Origin: Lasiodiplodia sp. COLG20
Taxonomy: Eukaryota; Ascomycota; Dothideomycetes; Botryosphaeriales; Botryosphaeriaceae
Assembly (NCBI GenBank): GCA_009801085.1
Contig: VNWV01000001.1
Coordinates: forward strand, 124,001-188,000
Direction of reading: 5' to 3'
Length of the DNA stretch: 64,000 nucleotides
Below, in pieces: positions 9,119 to 22,037 of this stretch. Every line of letters begins with the position of its first letter. The first letter of the stretch is position 1. The notes below the pieces were generated by a model. That model saw only the letters and a list, made by a program, of their open reading frames with translations. It made no database searches and was not told the DNA's origin. Both the position numbers and the translations under genes were made by a program.

Positions 9119-12100
9119 GGAAAGGACGGTCTCTTTCCGCCGAAGTGGGAAAAAGGTGATCGGGAATGCCTGGGCTATGGACGGTGCTTACTCCCAGCAC
9201 TTGACACCTGTTCAGCCTTGTTCCACGAAGTCGGAACTGCTCTTTGAGAAAGGGTTGCGCGTGATGGGCATGCAGAGGGAGATACGGGCAGAACTCGAGG
9301 CTGGCAGCAGTGTGAAAGGATGGCAGGTATTGAAGGCGCCGAAACGGCAGAAGAGGACGCAAGGAATGGACTGAAGTTACAGTGGAACATGAGGCATAGC
9401 GTCATGAATAAGATGGGCGAGGTTGGAAACAGAAATGGGTGACCGGTCTGTGGCAGTATGATAAAACTAAGACTTTCCGAAACCATCATGACATGATCGA
9501 ATTAGCAGCCGCAGGACATTCTTCTGTTTGAAGTTGCTTGAAGCGTGGCTCTGACCGGTGAACTCTGACATGGCGCACGCATGCGGTTGCTGGAACAGCA
9601 ATGCAGCCATTTAAAGGGCATGCCGACAGAGGGCGTCGGATTTGAGACGCGACAGCATCAGCTGGCACATGATATAAGCTCGCAGCAGACAATAGAACAG
9701 CCACAAAGGAGGACAGACAGCCCGACAGGTGGCGGGGACGCGTGCAGCCGAAGGGAAGGAGCCGGCAGGCTGTGTCTCAAACAACGGGTTCTCTTGAGTT
9801 CGCATGCAGGGGACAGTTTCCCAGTGCGTAACCGGCACGCGCTGCTGCACGAGCGTGAGACGGAACGGAAGCGTTCGAGTCCAGTCGTCAGTGGCAGCAA
9901 GACCTGCATCTTTTTTGCGGCACGCTCGCCGAGACGTGAGTGAAGAAAAGCGCCTCGTGGGCGGAAACCTCTATTCCCTCGGCTGACATTCCCCGCTGGA
10001 CGCTTTCGCTACGGTAGTACGCAGGTTCCAGCCTTCGGGACCACGCAGGAGTGCGCCTGCGAGACATTGCTCGCTTTGAAGAAAAAGCGTAGCCGAGCTG
10101 TGGGTACCTAACGTCCGGCCAGCGGAGCGTCATCCGGGAAGGATAATGCGTCCCGGGACGGGCGCTATGGCCAATAGTTCGGAGCCTTTCCCACAATGCG
10201 GATTCCATTCTCTTGCACCTTGATTTGCCCACCAAAAAGACCTCGGGACGAGGAGGGAATCTACCATGGCGAGAGAGCAATATGGAAGTCTGTGCAGAAT
10301 CTGGTCGTCATCCGCTTCGCTCCATGGGCGCTAGGTAATCCAAGTGGCACCTTGACTCCGCAGTCCTCCGCGATCGCGAGATAAGTATCCCCAGTGGCAT
10401 GACACGGGAAATTCCTATGGCCGAAAGTTCTGTGCCCACAGGAGCGGTGTGGAGCAAATAAAACGACTGCAGTCAGGTCTACTATTGCTGAGTGCAAATA
10501 CTTATTGTCAATGAATCCTGCTAGCGAGTAGAGAAGAAGGGCCCGTGCAAGGGCATGGCATGTAACAGGATATTTTTGAATTGTCGCATTGGCATTCTGC
10601 TCCAAAAAAGAGCATCGGTGGAGAATATGCTCCCAAGAATAGTAAGAGTGTGTTGTCTGCTGTTGACGAACCTCGATTGTTCCCACGCGGCGTGTCAACA
10701 CAGGCTGAAAACTGCCGATCTCGCTTCTCGACACCGAACACAGCATTAGCAGGTCTTATAGCATGAATACACAGGAGATCTGAGTCGATGTTGAACACTG
10801 GGGTAGGCTCGTATTCGTGAGGATCTTCCGCCTCCTTATAGGCTGTGCTACCAAGAATAGCCTCTTTACGTCACCGGAACCGGTGTTGAGGTTCGACCAC
10901 TGGCCCACGGCGATCACGATTGGAGATGGAGCGACGGAGACGAAGTCGCATCGGAGAGTAACAAGCACCCTGAGCGATCGCAGCGACAGCGGGTCTCGGT
11001 AGCTGAATACGAGTCTTGGCTGCTAGCCTTACAGGCGGGATACGACGCGGTGAAGAAAGGAAAACTCAGATTATTGGTACCGGGCATGAGAGTAGAGCAT
11101 CGGGTCAGAAACTATTGGCGCGCGGCTCGTTCCATGTGGCTCACCGACAGCGTACTCCTGCATCAAAGGCACGAGCATTCATTGGTCCGGGTTGTCGCCA
11201 TGCAGCACGCCTTCACCAGCATGCAAATGCTCCATCAATTGGCGACAAAGCGATGTTGCTCGAGGCGACCACCCCCGCAAATGCTGCGATCTCGTGCTCA
11301 GATGCACGGAAAACCACTGGTCCCAAAAGTCGGTTACGTGGCGTGACGTAGACGGTAGTGTCACCATTATAAGCTTAAGGGACAGCCACCAGGATCAGCT
11401 TTACCAGACGAGGTGTTAAGGTTCGGAAGGAAAAGCGATCGGATAGACATCGATGAACATGTAGCGAAATTCGGACCTAAGATCAAATCGGCGGGCGAAG
11501 CGAAACATTGGGAATGGCCCGCGACCCTTGCAGTAGACGAGCAAGCGCGGTACCGAAGGCGCTGCCATGTGTGAAACACTGGTTGCCATTGAGCTCCCGT
11601 GTGGCTGTAGGGACAGCATTCGCGTGGCGCGGCTCAACTCTGAGCTGCGACAGAAGCTTCGATGCAGGGTCAACTGCAGCTAGCAGCGTGGGAGTGTGTT
11701 TACCTGTCGGTCTGAGCATCGCGGCTCAAAGGAGCAGCGACGCCGATGCGGGAGATACATTTTACACTTAAGTTGCGGGCATCGGAGACAACACCCAAAA
11801 GGACGTGTGTCGCGCCGATGAAAACGGCTAGGGGGGGAATAGTTCCAGCGGGAGCGGCTTGGCTGTCCACAAAGCGGATCGTAGAACTGCGTGGAGGGGG
11901 GTGGAGACCGGACACTGACTCAACTGGACGTCGATTGCGACACCGGACCCTGAGGACGCAGCCTCATTTTGGGAGTGGGGGAAGGGACAGGTTCGGCAGC
12001 GAGGCTGGCGGCGCTTTGATGTTGAAGGTGACGTATCCAAGCGGCTTGGTTAGAGCAACAACGTTCATCCGGCGGCGGGCGAGTCACAATGCCTGCTGCG

Positions 12101-15100
12101 ATCAGCGCAAGCTTTCCTGCATGGAGGAGGCGGGTGTTGGTACGGTCAATATTGTATCGGAGGAAACAACGTGCATGTCCGCGTGCGCGTGGGAGATATT
12201 GCTTCGCTCTGGCACGGCACAGCCATGTCGGATGCGGCTGCGAGCAGGCCCTGTGCCTTGCAAATAATCAAGACGGCACCGATCGTGACCTGCCAGCGTG
12301 TAGGACAACTGGCCAACCGGCAGCGGCGCATCTCGCGGGTCTGCGGCATCGGGAACGCACGATGGTCAGGCGGATGTGCTGGATACGGCGTCCACGGAAA
12401 AGGGTCCTTCGATCCGCGCCATGGATAGTACCCGCCATGTCAAAGATAAGCGGTGACCGGGTCACGATCTGGCCTGGCTCCCGATGGAGCCTGACTCGGA
12501 ACAGTGCAGGCGCGAGAAGCGTTGCCTGTGAAGGCAGGCATCGCGACTCAAGGTGGGCCGCTTTCGTCGAAGCGCAGCTGAATGCCTGCCGCGCCGCAAA
12601 ACGTTAGCAACGCCCGGCAGGGCTTCGGGACTCCAGGGAATACAAAGATGCAGCGCGGCAAACCATCGTTCCGAGTGCTGTTCAGTCGACGGGGAGACGT
12701 GCGTTGTGCCATGCATTCCCGGAGGTTGGCTGCCCGCTCTTCTTCCATGGCTTTCGTGGAGTGCGCCGCGCCCGCTGCAGGGACTCTTCAGTGTGGTGCG
12801 ACGATCGCGGGCAAAGGAGCAAAAAGTAAACAAGAGTTGAGGTGCCAAGCGACTGGGAATTGCAGGAGCCAATCCTCCAGAGGCAGGCAAGCAGGGAGGC
12901 CGCTGCGGGGAGGCCGCTGGCTTTATTGCCGATCGAGCGTTGTCCTGCCATCTCAACGGTAGCTTAGGCTAAAGAATCGTCGCGCGGCCGGCGCCAAACG
13001 TTGATTGCGATAATCGCAGATCCGTCGTCATCAGCGTACTTTCGCGTCGTTTCAGAAACATTCCGAGTCCCGCAGCTGATTCTCCCGACGCTCCAGTGCC
13101 GTGTCGACAGCGGGCCGCCAAGCGCTGCTGGTCGGAGTCTGCGAGGCGTCGAGGCTACTGCGGGACATCAGCACACATCCCTGCAGTTCGGCACACGGTG
13201 TCGTCGCCAGGCGTCCTCCTCCACTCAGGCCGGGCAGCTGTCACACTCCAGCCGCGCGAACTGTTGACGGGCTGCAGCCAGCTCTTGGAGAGTGCGCTCT
13301 TTTCGCGTTCGAGACGCTGCGCCTGCGGCTGACGACCGATCCCCGCGATGAGCATTACGTGTCGCGCTGGGCGAGAAGGCAGCCGAATGGTCCATGGCGG
13401 AGGGGTGGAGGCGGAGAGAAAGTTATCCTGAAGGCTAGGGCAGATCCACGCTGCCGGATCGCGGCCAGACGGCGCAAGGGAGCCCGTCTTCCCTGAACAA
13501 ACCCGGGTCAACGGGCGGGCTGCTGTCAGTCAGCCTGTGTCGTGTGCCCCCAGGGCGGATCGCTGGTTTGGTGACGAAGAAAGAGAAGAAGAAGAGCTGG
13601 AGATTTCAGGACGGGGGCCAACAATGGCCATCCTGGCCTCTGCGACCCAGCGACTCGGCGGAGGGCCGGTCGATCGGTTTCACAGCGACTGCGAGTGCCC
13701 GTTCACGGCCGACGCAATTTGCTTCCGCAGCCAGAAGACTCGTGGAACGGCGGGAATCGAGCGGCCAGCCAAGGAACACCTTGCGTGTCTGGCTCTGTTT
13801 CTGCTTTCGGCTCCAGCCGGCATGTACGTAACGACGTGTCAAGGCCCAGACTCTCCTCCGTTCTTCTGTCGCCTTCGCTGTGCTGCTGCTCAGGCCGGCC
13901 GTCCTTCTTGCTCGCCACCGCACATGCTTCGCCGCGCCCCACGCCGGCGCTCCCCCGACGCGGGAGCTGGGTCCCCGTACAGATGCCTCTTTGGGCATGT
14001 TACACCTGCGTGCCGCCATGGGGAGCCCGGCGCCGCCGCTGATTGGCCTCGCTGCGGCGCGGCTTTGGGTATTCACAGGCGACTCGCAGGCCTTGTGGCT
14101 TGCCCGGCGGCGTCTGGAAGACGGGTCGCTGGCTCAGAGACAGCCTCACATGAAAGCCGGCTCGCGCTGGGCCGCGATGCAGCAGCGGCGACGTTCGTCG
14201 ACGCAGCATGCCAGTGACGCAAGGCCGCGGCGAAAGAAGGGACCTCTCCGGGGCGAGGATATAATTAGCGGCCGGCCAGAGCGGGAAAAGTGCCCGGTTG
14301 ATCCTCCACCACACACGCTGCCAGGCACAATATACCTGGGGGCGTGGACCTATCTGTGCGCCTGTTTCAATGAGGACGCCGGCCGGCGCTCAGGCAGGCG
14401 GAGATGAGGCGGAGGAAATAATCGCCCCCCTCTGAGATTGCGCATTGAGAATCCACTCCGCGACTCGCGCGAATTGCGATGTGTTTGATCGCTGGGCGGT
14501 CGACTGATACTGCGCTCATGGGCAGCGCGGCTCTCGCTGGAGCGAGAGGTCCGTGGCCGCCGGTCGTCCGTCGACGAGATTCGCCCTCGTTCCAGAAGGC
14601 GCGGAGGGTGCGGCGGTTCCACACGCCTCCAGCATTCCGCGGCGGAAAGCTTGACCGGCTCGTCGATGGATGAAGATGGGATGCGTTTTGACGTGCGGGC
14701 GGGCGACCCTTTTCGCAGCTCGTATTGGCGGGCATGCGCCCCACTGCGTGCGGGCAGGCGAGCAGCGGTGCAAGGCTCGAGTGGTCCTCGTCACCGCTGT
14801 ACGAAATGCTTAGCGCGCACAATACGGCGGCGTGTCGGTGAGCGGGCGTGGAGGCGTTCGCTGGCAGGCTGCAGCTGCTGTACCGCGCGCTGCGCAGGAC
14901 GAGTGTTGCGCGAGCGGAGCGGAGCCAGCCAGGACTCTGCGGGCAGCGAAAGTGCCGCGACAGGGGCCCTGCGGCCTCAGCGCACGCCAGTGCGCCAGCA
15001 GCGCCGTGGCACGACGGCCAGCAAAGGCGCGCCTCATGCGTTCCTGGCCTCGGCGCGAGACAGCGGCGCTGGGCGCGGGCTGCGCGGGCGGGCTGCGGCT

Positions 15101-15892
15101 GCGGCTGCGGATGCATGTGCTGGTACGCTGGGCCGGCGGGACAGCTGCTCTGCTGCTCGCGGCCGCGGGCGCACGGCCGGGCAGGGCGGCCGTTGCGTGG
15201 ATTGCGATGCCCATGCCCGCACCGAACGCGAATACCTAGCCAGCCCGGCGCTCGAATTGCGCTAGTCGGCCTCTCACCCCTTCTACCTAACGACGGCCGC
15301 CTCCTCACCCAAACCCACCCGCCGCCGTCCACCACGCACCGCCCTACGTCTCCCCCGTCTTGGATTGTCGTTGTGTTTTCTCTTACTACCGTTGTGCTGT
15401 TTGCCCGCCCGAGTTCCCGCCGTCCAATGCAGGCCTGACAAGCCATCGCTGCCTCTTCGGGGGCCCGTACGCGCTACACACTTCGCTCTCGTTGACCGAT
15501 CACCCCAATCCGCCGCCTCAGCACGGCCGGCCGCTTTGCCTTCTGTACCTGTTTTAATAGACCTTGCTCGTACCTTTCCTTGCGCCCATTGGAGTAATCC
15601 CCGCCCGACTGTGCTCGTTGCGTTCTAGCGAAAGGGGTACGTAAACTTCACTTCCTCCGGCCTCACGCTCGCTCTCCTGCACCTGCGCCCACCCTGTCCG
15701 CCTCACGCCAGCCCTCCCCACGACCTCGCGCCGCCCTACCTGCCCGCTGTCGCGTGCGCTGCTGACGTTGCCGCCGCCGAAACCAGACCGCTGCGCAGTC
15801 GATCCTTGGCCTGCCCGACTGTCCTCCCCAGGCACCGTGCCAGGAAGACTAGAGTCCGCCCTGCAGCCTCCACGCCCGGCCTCCACGCTCAG
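9119..15892. other. Gene-poor GC-rich region
   Basis: 6.8 kb without a convincing gene. Many open frames over 100 codons exist on both strands from 11.7 to 15.4 kb, but they overlap, differ in strand, are rich in Arg/Ala/Pro and have no domain or splice structure, as expected from high GC. The last 600 bases (15.29-15.89 kb) are C/T-rich and look like the promoter and leader of the downstream Bni4-like gene. A stretch near 10.55-11.57 kb reads as one broken frame and is listed separately. Confidence 0.5.
10555..11571 (+). pseudogene. Possible decayed ORF, unrecognised
   Basis: A single plus-strand frame stays protein-like for about 1 kb, broken only by TAG and TGA codons. Readable pieces are HRLKTADLASRHRTQH, HEYTGDLSRC, ARIREDLPPPYRLCYQE, a 163-codon open run containing AEYESWLLALQAGYDAVKKG and MRVEHRVRNYWRAARSMW, then HHYKLKGQPPGSALPDEVLR to a TGA at 11571. 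Stops of only TAG and TGA type can come from C-to-T change at CAG and CGA or from TGG, and would fit a decayed gene. No family is recognised and no start or intron is clear. The GC-rich context makes long chance frames common, so this may be an illusion. Confidence 0.25.
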
Positions 15893-18268
15893 ATGGCTGA
15901 GGTACTCGCGCCCATAACTCAGCCGAACTCCTCTATCGCTATGCTACACTCCTCGTCCTCGGGCGACGCGCAGTCACACCATCAGTCGTCGTCGTCCCGG
16001 TCCTCCAACATGCCTCGCACCCAGTACTACAACACCTCCGGCGGCGGCATAGGGTACAGAGGCTCCTCGGCCACGCCTGTCCAGACATATGCCTTCCAGC
16101 AGACGCCCCAGCTGCGCCAGGAGAACCGCTCGACCTCTGCTCCTGTGAACCCCTACTCGCAGGCCCAGGCCTTCTCGCCCACCCTTGCCCCGACCAAGCA
16201 GGGCCACGCAACCCACCCCTCGTCGTCCTCGGGCTCGACCGCCTCTTCGTCCTCCTCCAACCAATCGTCCACACGCCAGCGCTCTGGCTCGAAAGACGAC
16301 TCCTCGCTGTCGCACCAGCGAACCAAGTCGGCCAGCTCCAGCACCGACTCGTCGCGGCAACTGTCGGCCATCAACCTGTCGACGTCGGTCCCGGACCTGA
16401 CGCTCACTTCCTTCGACGCCCCCGCGAAAACCTCCCCCGACCGATACCGTCGCTCTCGCAATACCTCCGGACCGAGCAGCCCGTCATTGCCTCAAGAGTC
16501 CAAGTCGGCCGCCCCGTCAGGCTCCGGCATGGCAGGCGTCGCTCACCTCTACAAGAGCAACGCTCCAAACCCCCGTCCGGGTCACAACAGGACGTCCAGC
16601 ATGGATGATAGCGTATTACCCAGGTCAAACTCGGAACAGGCAAAGAGATACAGACGGAGAAGTTTGAACAATTTCGAGGGTGTCACAATCCAGCAAGGAA
16701 CCCCGTCTTGGGCTCCTCCGCAACAACGCCAGGACTCTAAGCTCGGCGCTCACAAAAACAATAGTGGGGAGAGCATCTCCTCGGCGAGCAACTCGACAAG
16801 ACCTTCTTCCGTAAGTCATGTTGCACCCCATAATTTTCCACGCCTTCGAGCGCTAACGAATTTTTTAGTCGAAGCGCGACAATGCACAAAATTCTGCTCG
16901 TCCGGCTTCTCCCAAAGTTGGACAGGAATCTCGCTCACCAAACGTACCCGCCCGTGGCTCTTCTACGGACGCAACTAAGCGTGTAGCAAATCCGTCGCCT
17001 CTCTCGAAAACCGCCTCCGACGCCGAACCTCCCCGCAGCTCTGGTAAAGCATCTGTCACCGACGCTACTGCGGGAGCCAACAGCCCTGCTGCTCAACATC
17101 TCGCAGCTCTGAACGAGAAAGAGAAGGGCGTCAAGTCACGCCTGAGGAGGGCATTCTCTTTCGGCAGCGCGGCTGAGCTTCGTAAGGCCTCCGCAGAGAA
17201 TGCCTCGTCGGCACGGATGCACCAAAAGGGTCAACAGCAGGAGGAGATTGACCCGGAAGATGCAGCCATTGCCGCGAAGCAGGAAGCTGCTGGCATTGGC
17301 AACAGCATCTACTCTGGTCAAGGAGGCGTCTTCTCGAGTTCTACAGACAACCTGTCTATCTCATCCACTGCATCTTCTGCGTCGGTAATGCTTCGAAAGA
17401 TGGGCAAGGGTATGAAGAAGGGTGGTCGCTCGTTGAAGGGCTTGTTCAGGCCTAAATCCGTCATTGGCGTACCTGCTGCGGATTCGGCTGTTCAAGCCTC
17501 TGTGGGCCAGGTGTCGATGGTTAATGTGGAGGCTGAGAGGGAGAAGGTGAATGTTAATGCAAGCGCGGCGGAGCAGGCGGGTGGTGGCACTGGCTACCCT
17601 AGACTTGAGCGTAACTCGCTCGAGGTCCCTTCAGTGTCCGAGCGGCCCTCATCGGTCAATGGTGCCGGTGATTCGAGAAGAAGCATTATGGGCGGCGAGA
17701 GGGAGCGTGCTGAGGTTTTGGCTGCTGTCAGAAAGGGAATCTTAAAGAGTGAGTCGACAAAGAGACCCGCAAAGTTGGTGGTAATATTAACAGATGTAGG
17801 AACCGGTACAGACAGCCCTTCGCCTCAGGTTCGCCCTGCGGACGGCGCTCCCGGCTTTACGCACAACCACGACACACCAAACTCCAGTGCACCCAGCACG
17901 CCCGGCGACGACAACAGGCCCGGTAACCTACCTCTGGCAGATGACGGCTACTTCGTGGGTGCCTCTCGTCTTGCTGCCGGCAGCTCCCGGAGCCTTCCCA
18001 ACACGCCCCACGGTGGCCCCCGCAACATCAGCTTCAGCCCTCGCATTCAATTCCACGATGCCTGGTCCAGTTCCGAGTATGACAGGCGGGGAGACATTGC
18101 GACTTGCAACCGTCTCACGCCGCTACTTGCTCAACAGATCAAGGAGGAACTCAACACTTTCAAGATGGTACGTACTGTTGCCGTCCAATCAACAAGCATG
18201 GATCACTAACGTCATTGCAGGAAATGGAAGTTCATGAGATGTCGAAGCCTCACACACATTTCTTCTAA
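15893..18268 (+). CDS. Bni4-like PP1-docking polarity/septation protein
   Basis: Four exons: 15893-16810, 16869-17748, 17800-18167, 18221-18268; 737 aa. The first ATG in the frame (MAEVLAPITQPNSS) is used. Most of the chain is Ser/Thr/Gln-rich and disordered, with basic Ser motifs (RYRRRSLNNFEG; KGVKSRLRRAFSFGSAAELR; MLRKMGKGMKKGGRSLKGLF) that look like phosphorylation or membrane-contact sites. The C-terminus has RNISFSPRIQF (R674-F678 fits an RVxF-type PP1 docking site), then DAWSSSEYDRRGDIATCNRL, LAQQIKEELNTFKMEMEVHE and a terminal THFF. From family knowledge, this end is what fungal Bni4 proteins share; yeast Bni4 ties protein phosphatase 1 and chitin synthase III to the septin collar. 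Role in hyphae is inference. Intron 3 (17749-17799, 51 nt) is a multiple of three without an in-frame stop, so it may be kept. Confidence 0.7.
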
Positions 18269-21200
18269 TGACCGCATATCCTCACAAGGAACTCGGGCGT
18301 CTTTGGCGAAAACAAACAACCTCTTTCTACTTTGTTCGGGGGACCTTTTCAGCTGCATTTACGAGTGGCAATCTCGTTTTTTCGTTTTCTGGGTACGAAC
18401 GAAAGTTTTCTCTCCCTTTTTTATTGCGTCTGCTTTGTGTCACTGGGTCGTTTTCTGCAAGCGAGGGTCTCTTTCTTTCCTTTTTCTCAGTGCGTCTCTC
18501 GATAAACAGTTCTCTAGCAATTCTTCGTGCGTGTAAGTTGGAGTGGGCGAAGGAACGCAGTACATTGATGGGCTGCAGAAAGAAAGGATGTTTTGATTGG
18601 GGGGGAAGGCTTCTAGATAGACATCCTGGGCAATGTCTTCTTTTCCCTCATCCTCTCTTTCTCCCCACATGCCTCTCATTTAAGAGTCACCCGCTATTTT
18701 CATCAGCGGTATTTTTTGTTTGCGGTGTTGGTGCTGTCTTGAACGTCCTTGCGATGGCGCGTGGTTGACTCTTCCTTTTTCCTTTTCGTGTTCATTCTTC
18801 CCTCACTGGTTTTCCCTTTTCATCTCAACGTATCGTGTGCTCATATGGCAACGGGAGGAGGCATTAGAACAAGGGCAAGGCTGGCCACAGTGTCCTTTCG
18901 TTTGGTTTTTCTTTTGGGGGGGTTCATCATATTCCTGTGCTTTTCCGGTTTGCTATTCCTTTTGTCGAACACCGTTCTAATTCTCAGGCATTGGAAATTA
19001 CGGGGTGGGACTCTGGTTTTTTTTTTTTTTTGTTGTGAGAGCTCTAGCAGGAATCAAAAAGCGAATTTGCCAACAATACCCAAAAGATGGTGTCAATCGA
19101 AATGCGCTGTGATAGTGTGTTTATTGTAAGTGGGGGTGGTGTCGCCTGCATCTGGCCGTCGCGTCGACGGACCTCGCACACGATGCAGCAGCGGGATCCC
19201 GGATAGGTCAAGGGACCACACCCTTCGAAGCGGCTCAATGAGGGTCTCACAAGCAGGAGCAACAAGCGCAGCCGTCATTGGTGTACTTTCGTCAGGTCAG
19301 GCGTGCCATTGGTCCTTGTCTCTGACCGGGAGCGGGGTGGAGAAGCGGTCCTCGTGGCTAAAGGCTAGCCGCAGGTTTCAATATGCAAGCCTCAGAACCT
19401 GGCAGCAAGGGGATTTAATTTTTTTTCTCATGTTTCCTCCTCTTAATCGTGCGTCTCTGCTATCCACTCCGCCGGGCCTTGATCGGTGAGTGGAGATTTT
19501 TTTGCGTCTCACAAGTTTCAGCATCCGCATCTTGCATTGACCAGCAACAACTCACGCCGTTCTTCATTGTGTTACGCTAAAGTGGAAGAGACATGCAGCA
19601 TGTATATGTACGTACTTAGGCCCAACGCGCATACATTATTGTGGCACGTAGTAAGCACAAGCAAGAAGAGGGCTAGTAACAAACCACACCGGCCGGCCAA
19701 CAATTGCAGCTGGTTTAGGTTTTTTTATCCAGCGCCCATTAGTCACATGCATACGTATGTATCAGCCAGGGTCCACGATCCCAGAAATGCCGATGATCGG
19801 AGAGGGGGTGGTGAACGGATCTCATTCTATGGACCTCTTTCATCATTCCCGTTCGAACGATATGATTATAGCCGGGCCGTCCTGCCAAACAGAGAACTAG
19901 CTTCGCTCGGCGAATGAGCATTAATCTTTCAATATGTTTTCAATGCGATACGCGCGCACGCGCGCTTGCAAGCGACCAAGGGGCGGCCGCCCACGCAAAA
20001 CATCATTTCTCTGTTGCCGGGGAGGCCGCTTTCCGCTCGAGCGCCGACCGGACATCAATATCGCATGGATCATATTGAGATACTAGAGAAGAAGAGGGGA
20101 AAGGCAGAGGGCAGCGAGACGGATGCTTATCATCGCAAAGGGGAGGGGGGCGACGAGGGCACGAGGCTGTGGACTCGATGCCCACACTAAAAAGTGTCTC
20201 CCACCCCGTTGATACAGCGTGGCTGCCGGCGCCACGGTTGCCCGGCCATTTATTCGGTAATGCTGTGGCTTGATGATTGGTGAGGGGCGTGTCTGTTTAG
20301 GCGCGGTGCATGGGGGGTGGGAGGGCTGTGGCGTGGGCGGCTATGGAGTGGTGTGGAGAGCGGATGGGCTCTTGTGGTGTGTGGACGGCATGAAAGCATG
20401 CAATTCGCAGCCGCCTTGGTTGCCTCATAACCGTTCTGGGCGTTGCCCCCATACCGGATGGAGTCATACCGCATGACATATCGGGCAGCTGATCGATGTC
20501 GTGGTGTCTCTCCCCTTTTTTCCTTTTTGTCAACCCCAATTGCGCAGCGCACGCACGCTCTGTTTACCTATGCTTCGGGGGGCGATTGGCAATTGTTTCG
20601 ACAGCGCCTACGACGGCCAGCAGCCAAACTCACGGCACAGGGCCGACATGTAAGATCGATGGCCAGGCCGATGCAAGCGACACGATGCAGGCTGCAGGCG
20701 GCCTAACGCACGTTGTGGCGGCTTTGGCAAGCAGGATGGATGCGGATTGCATGGAGCTATGCGTGGTGCTCTGCGGTCATGGGGTGCGATGCGGCAGCGA
20801 TAAGGGCCGTGGCGGCCAGGGAGGTTGCAAGCTGCGCGAGCCTCGTGGACGGTTGTGTCGCATCCCGGCAGATTGCCAGCCGCCTGCGAGCGAGACGTCT
20901 CCTTTTCTTTGTTGTCGTTGCCAGGGAGCATTCTGCGGCAGCATCTCCGCGATTGACAGGCCAATTGGCGATGCGCAGCCTTGCCGGGGGCACCCAAAAC
21001 GTGATTCCCAGATTCTGGAGAGAATGCGGCGGCGCTGCTGAGCCGGCTGACGCCGCATTGGCGCAGCAGCGGCGCGCAATGGCTGGGTGCATCCGGGGTT
21101 GCGAGGCGGGCGTGCGATCAGATCGTCGCTTCTTGCATCACAGGCAGGTGACGAGGAGTCGGCGAGGGCAGCGGCCGGGGCTCGCTTGTTCCGCGCTTAT

Positions 21201-21297
21201 GTCAGCCACAATGAATTTCGACAAGCGACTTTAGCACCACCCGCGCAGCCCGTCCGAACCTGACCTCGACAACCTCCGACTTTCGACATCGATCAAA
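18269..21297. other. Intergenic, no gene seen
   Basis: 3 kb between the Bni4-like gene and the ribosomal protein gene. It begins with a T-rich 3' flank (T13 near 19019) and has an alternating purine-pyrimidine CG/CA run near 19950. Open frames here lack ATG-to-stop integrity, splice structure or any domain. Confidence 0.5.
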
Positions 21298-22037
21298 ATG
21301 GTACGCCGCCCAGCAACGATGCCGCCCTCGCCACGCTGACCACCTTTGCAACAGGCTCCCGCTGCTACCGGAGGCAAGAAGCAGAAGAAGAAGTGGTCTA
21401 AGGGAAAGGGTACGTTCACCACCGCCGCCCGCTCACCCCATCCCCCGCTCGGCACGAAATCAGAAAAATCATTGCGAAAACCCTTGCACTCGCGCGAGCC
21501 GCGCAGCCGCTCGTCCCCAAGCCCCCAGTTTTCACCCTACATCGCACACACGCGCCAAGCACACGCAACGCGGCCGAAATTCCAAAATGAGCAGCGGATG
21601 AGGCCAGAAATGAAGAGCAACCAGCGCTGACGTGATTTTTTCCGCACTGCAGTTAAGGACAAGGCCCAGCACGCCGTTGTCCTCGACAAGACCACCAACG
21701 ACAAGCTCCAGAAGGATGTCCAGTCGTACCGCCTGATCACCGTCGCCACCCTCGTCGATAGGTTGAAGATCAACGGCTCGCTCGCCAGGAAGGCGCTCGC
21801 CGACCTTGAGGAGAAGGGCCAGATCAAGAAGGTCGTCGGTCACAGCAAGCTCCAGGTCTACAGTGAGTAGCACCCCCTCCTACGCCCGCTCGGTTGACTC
21901 GCCCCCTCCCATTCGGTCGTCGTTCGAAAGGCTCGGTTCCGCTCGAATCAGACGCTGGTGGGATGCGGTCGAGGTCCCGCGGACTGCAAGGGCTGTCGCT
22001 AACCTGACTCCCAGCTCGTGCTGTCGGTTCCGAGTAA
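21298..22037 (+). CDS. rps25: 40S ribosomal protein eS25 (S25)
   Basis: Four exons: 21298-21300 (only the ATG), 21355-21409, 21653-21862, 22015-22037; 96 aa, the usual fungal length. The protein starts APAATGGKKQKKKWSKGKVK, continues DKAQHAVVLDKTTNDKLQKD and SYRLITVATLVDRLKINGSL, and ends TRAVGSE, all diagnostic of eS25. It is a small-subunit head protein needed by several IRES-type and scanning events. The first intron splits the start codon from the rest, a common design for ribosomal protein genes; the second (243 nt) and third (152 nt) are long for this window. Borders are GT-AG throughout. Confidence 0.97.

Noticed and set aside
11746..12607. Overlapping plus-strand open frames of 172-173 codons
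   Set aside because: They overlap each other in different frames and run against equally long reverse frames. GC-rich composition explains them.
13537..14407. 226- and 175-codon plus-strand frames
   Set aside because: Arg/Ala/Cys-rich text with no repeat, helix or motif, overlapped by several other frames.
14367..15446. 359-codon reverse-strand open frame
   Set aside because: The longest frame in the gap, but the residues are those produced by random GC-rich DNA. It runs opposite the promoter of the Bni4-like gene and has no domain.
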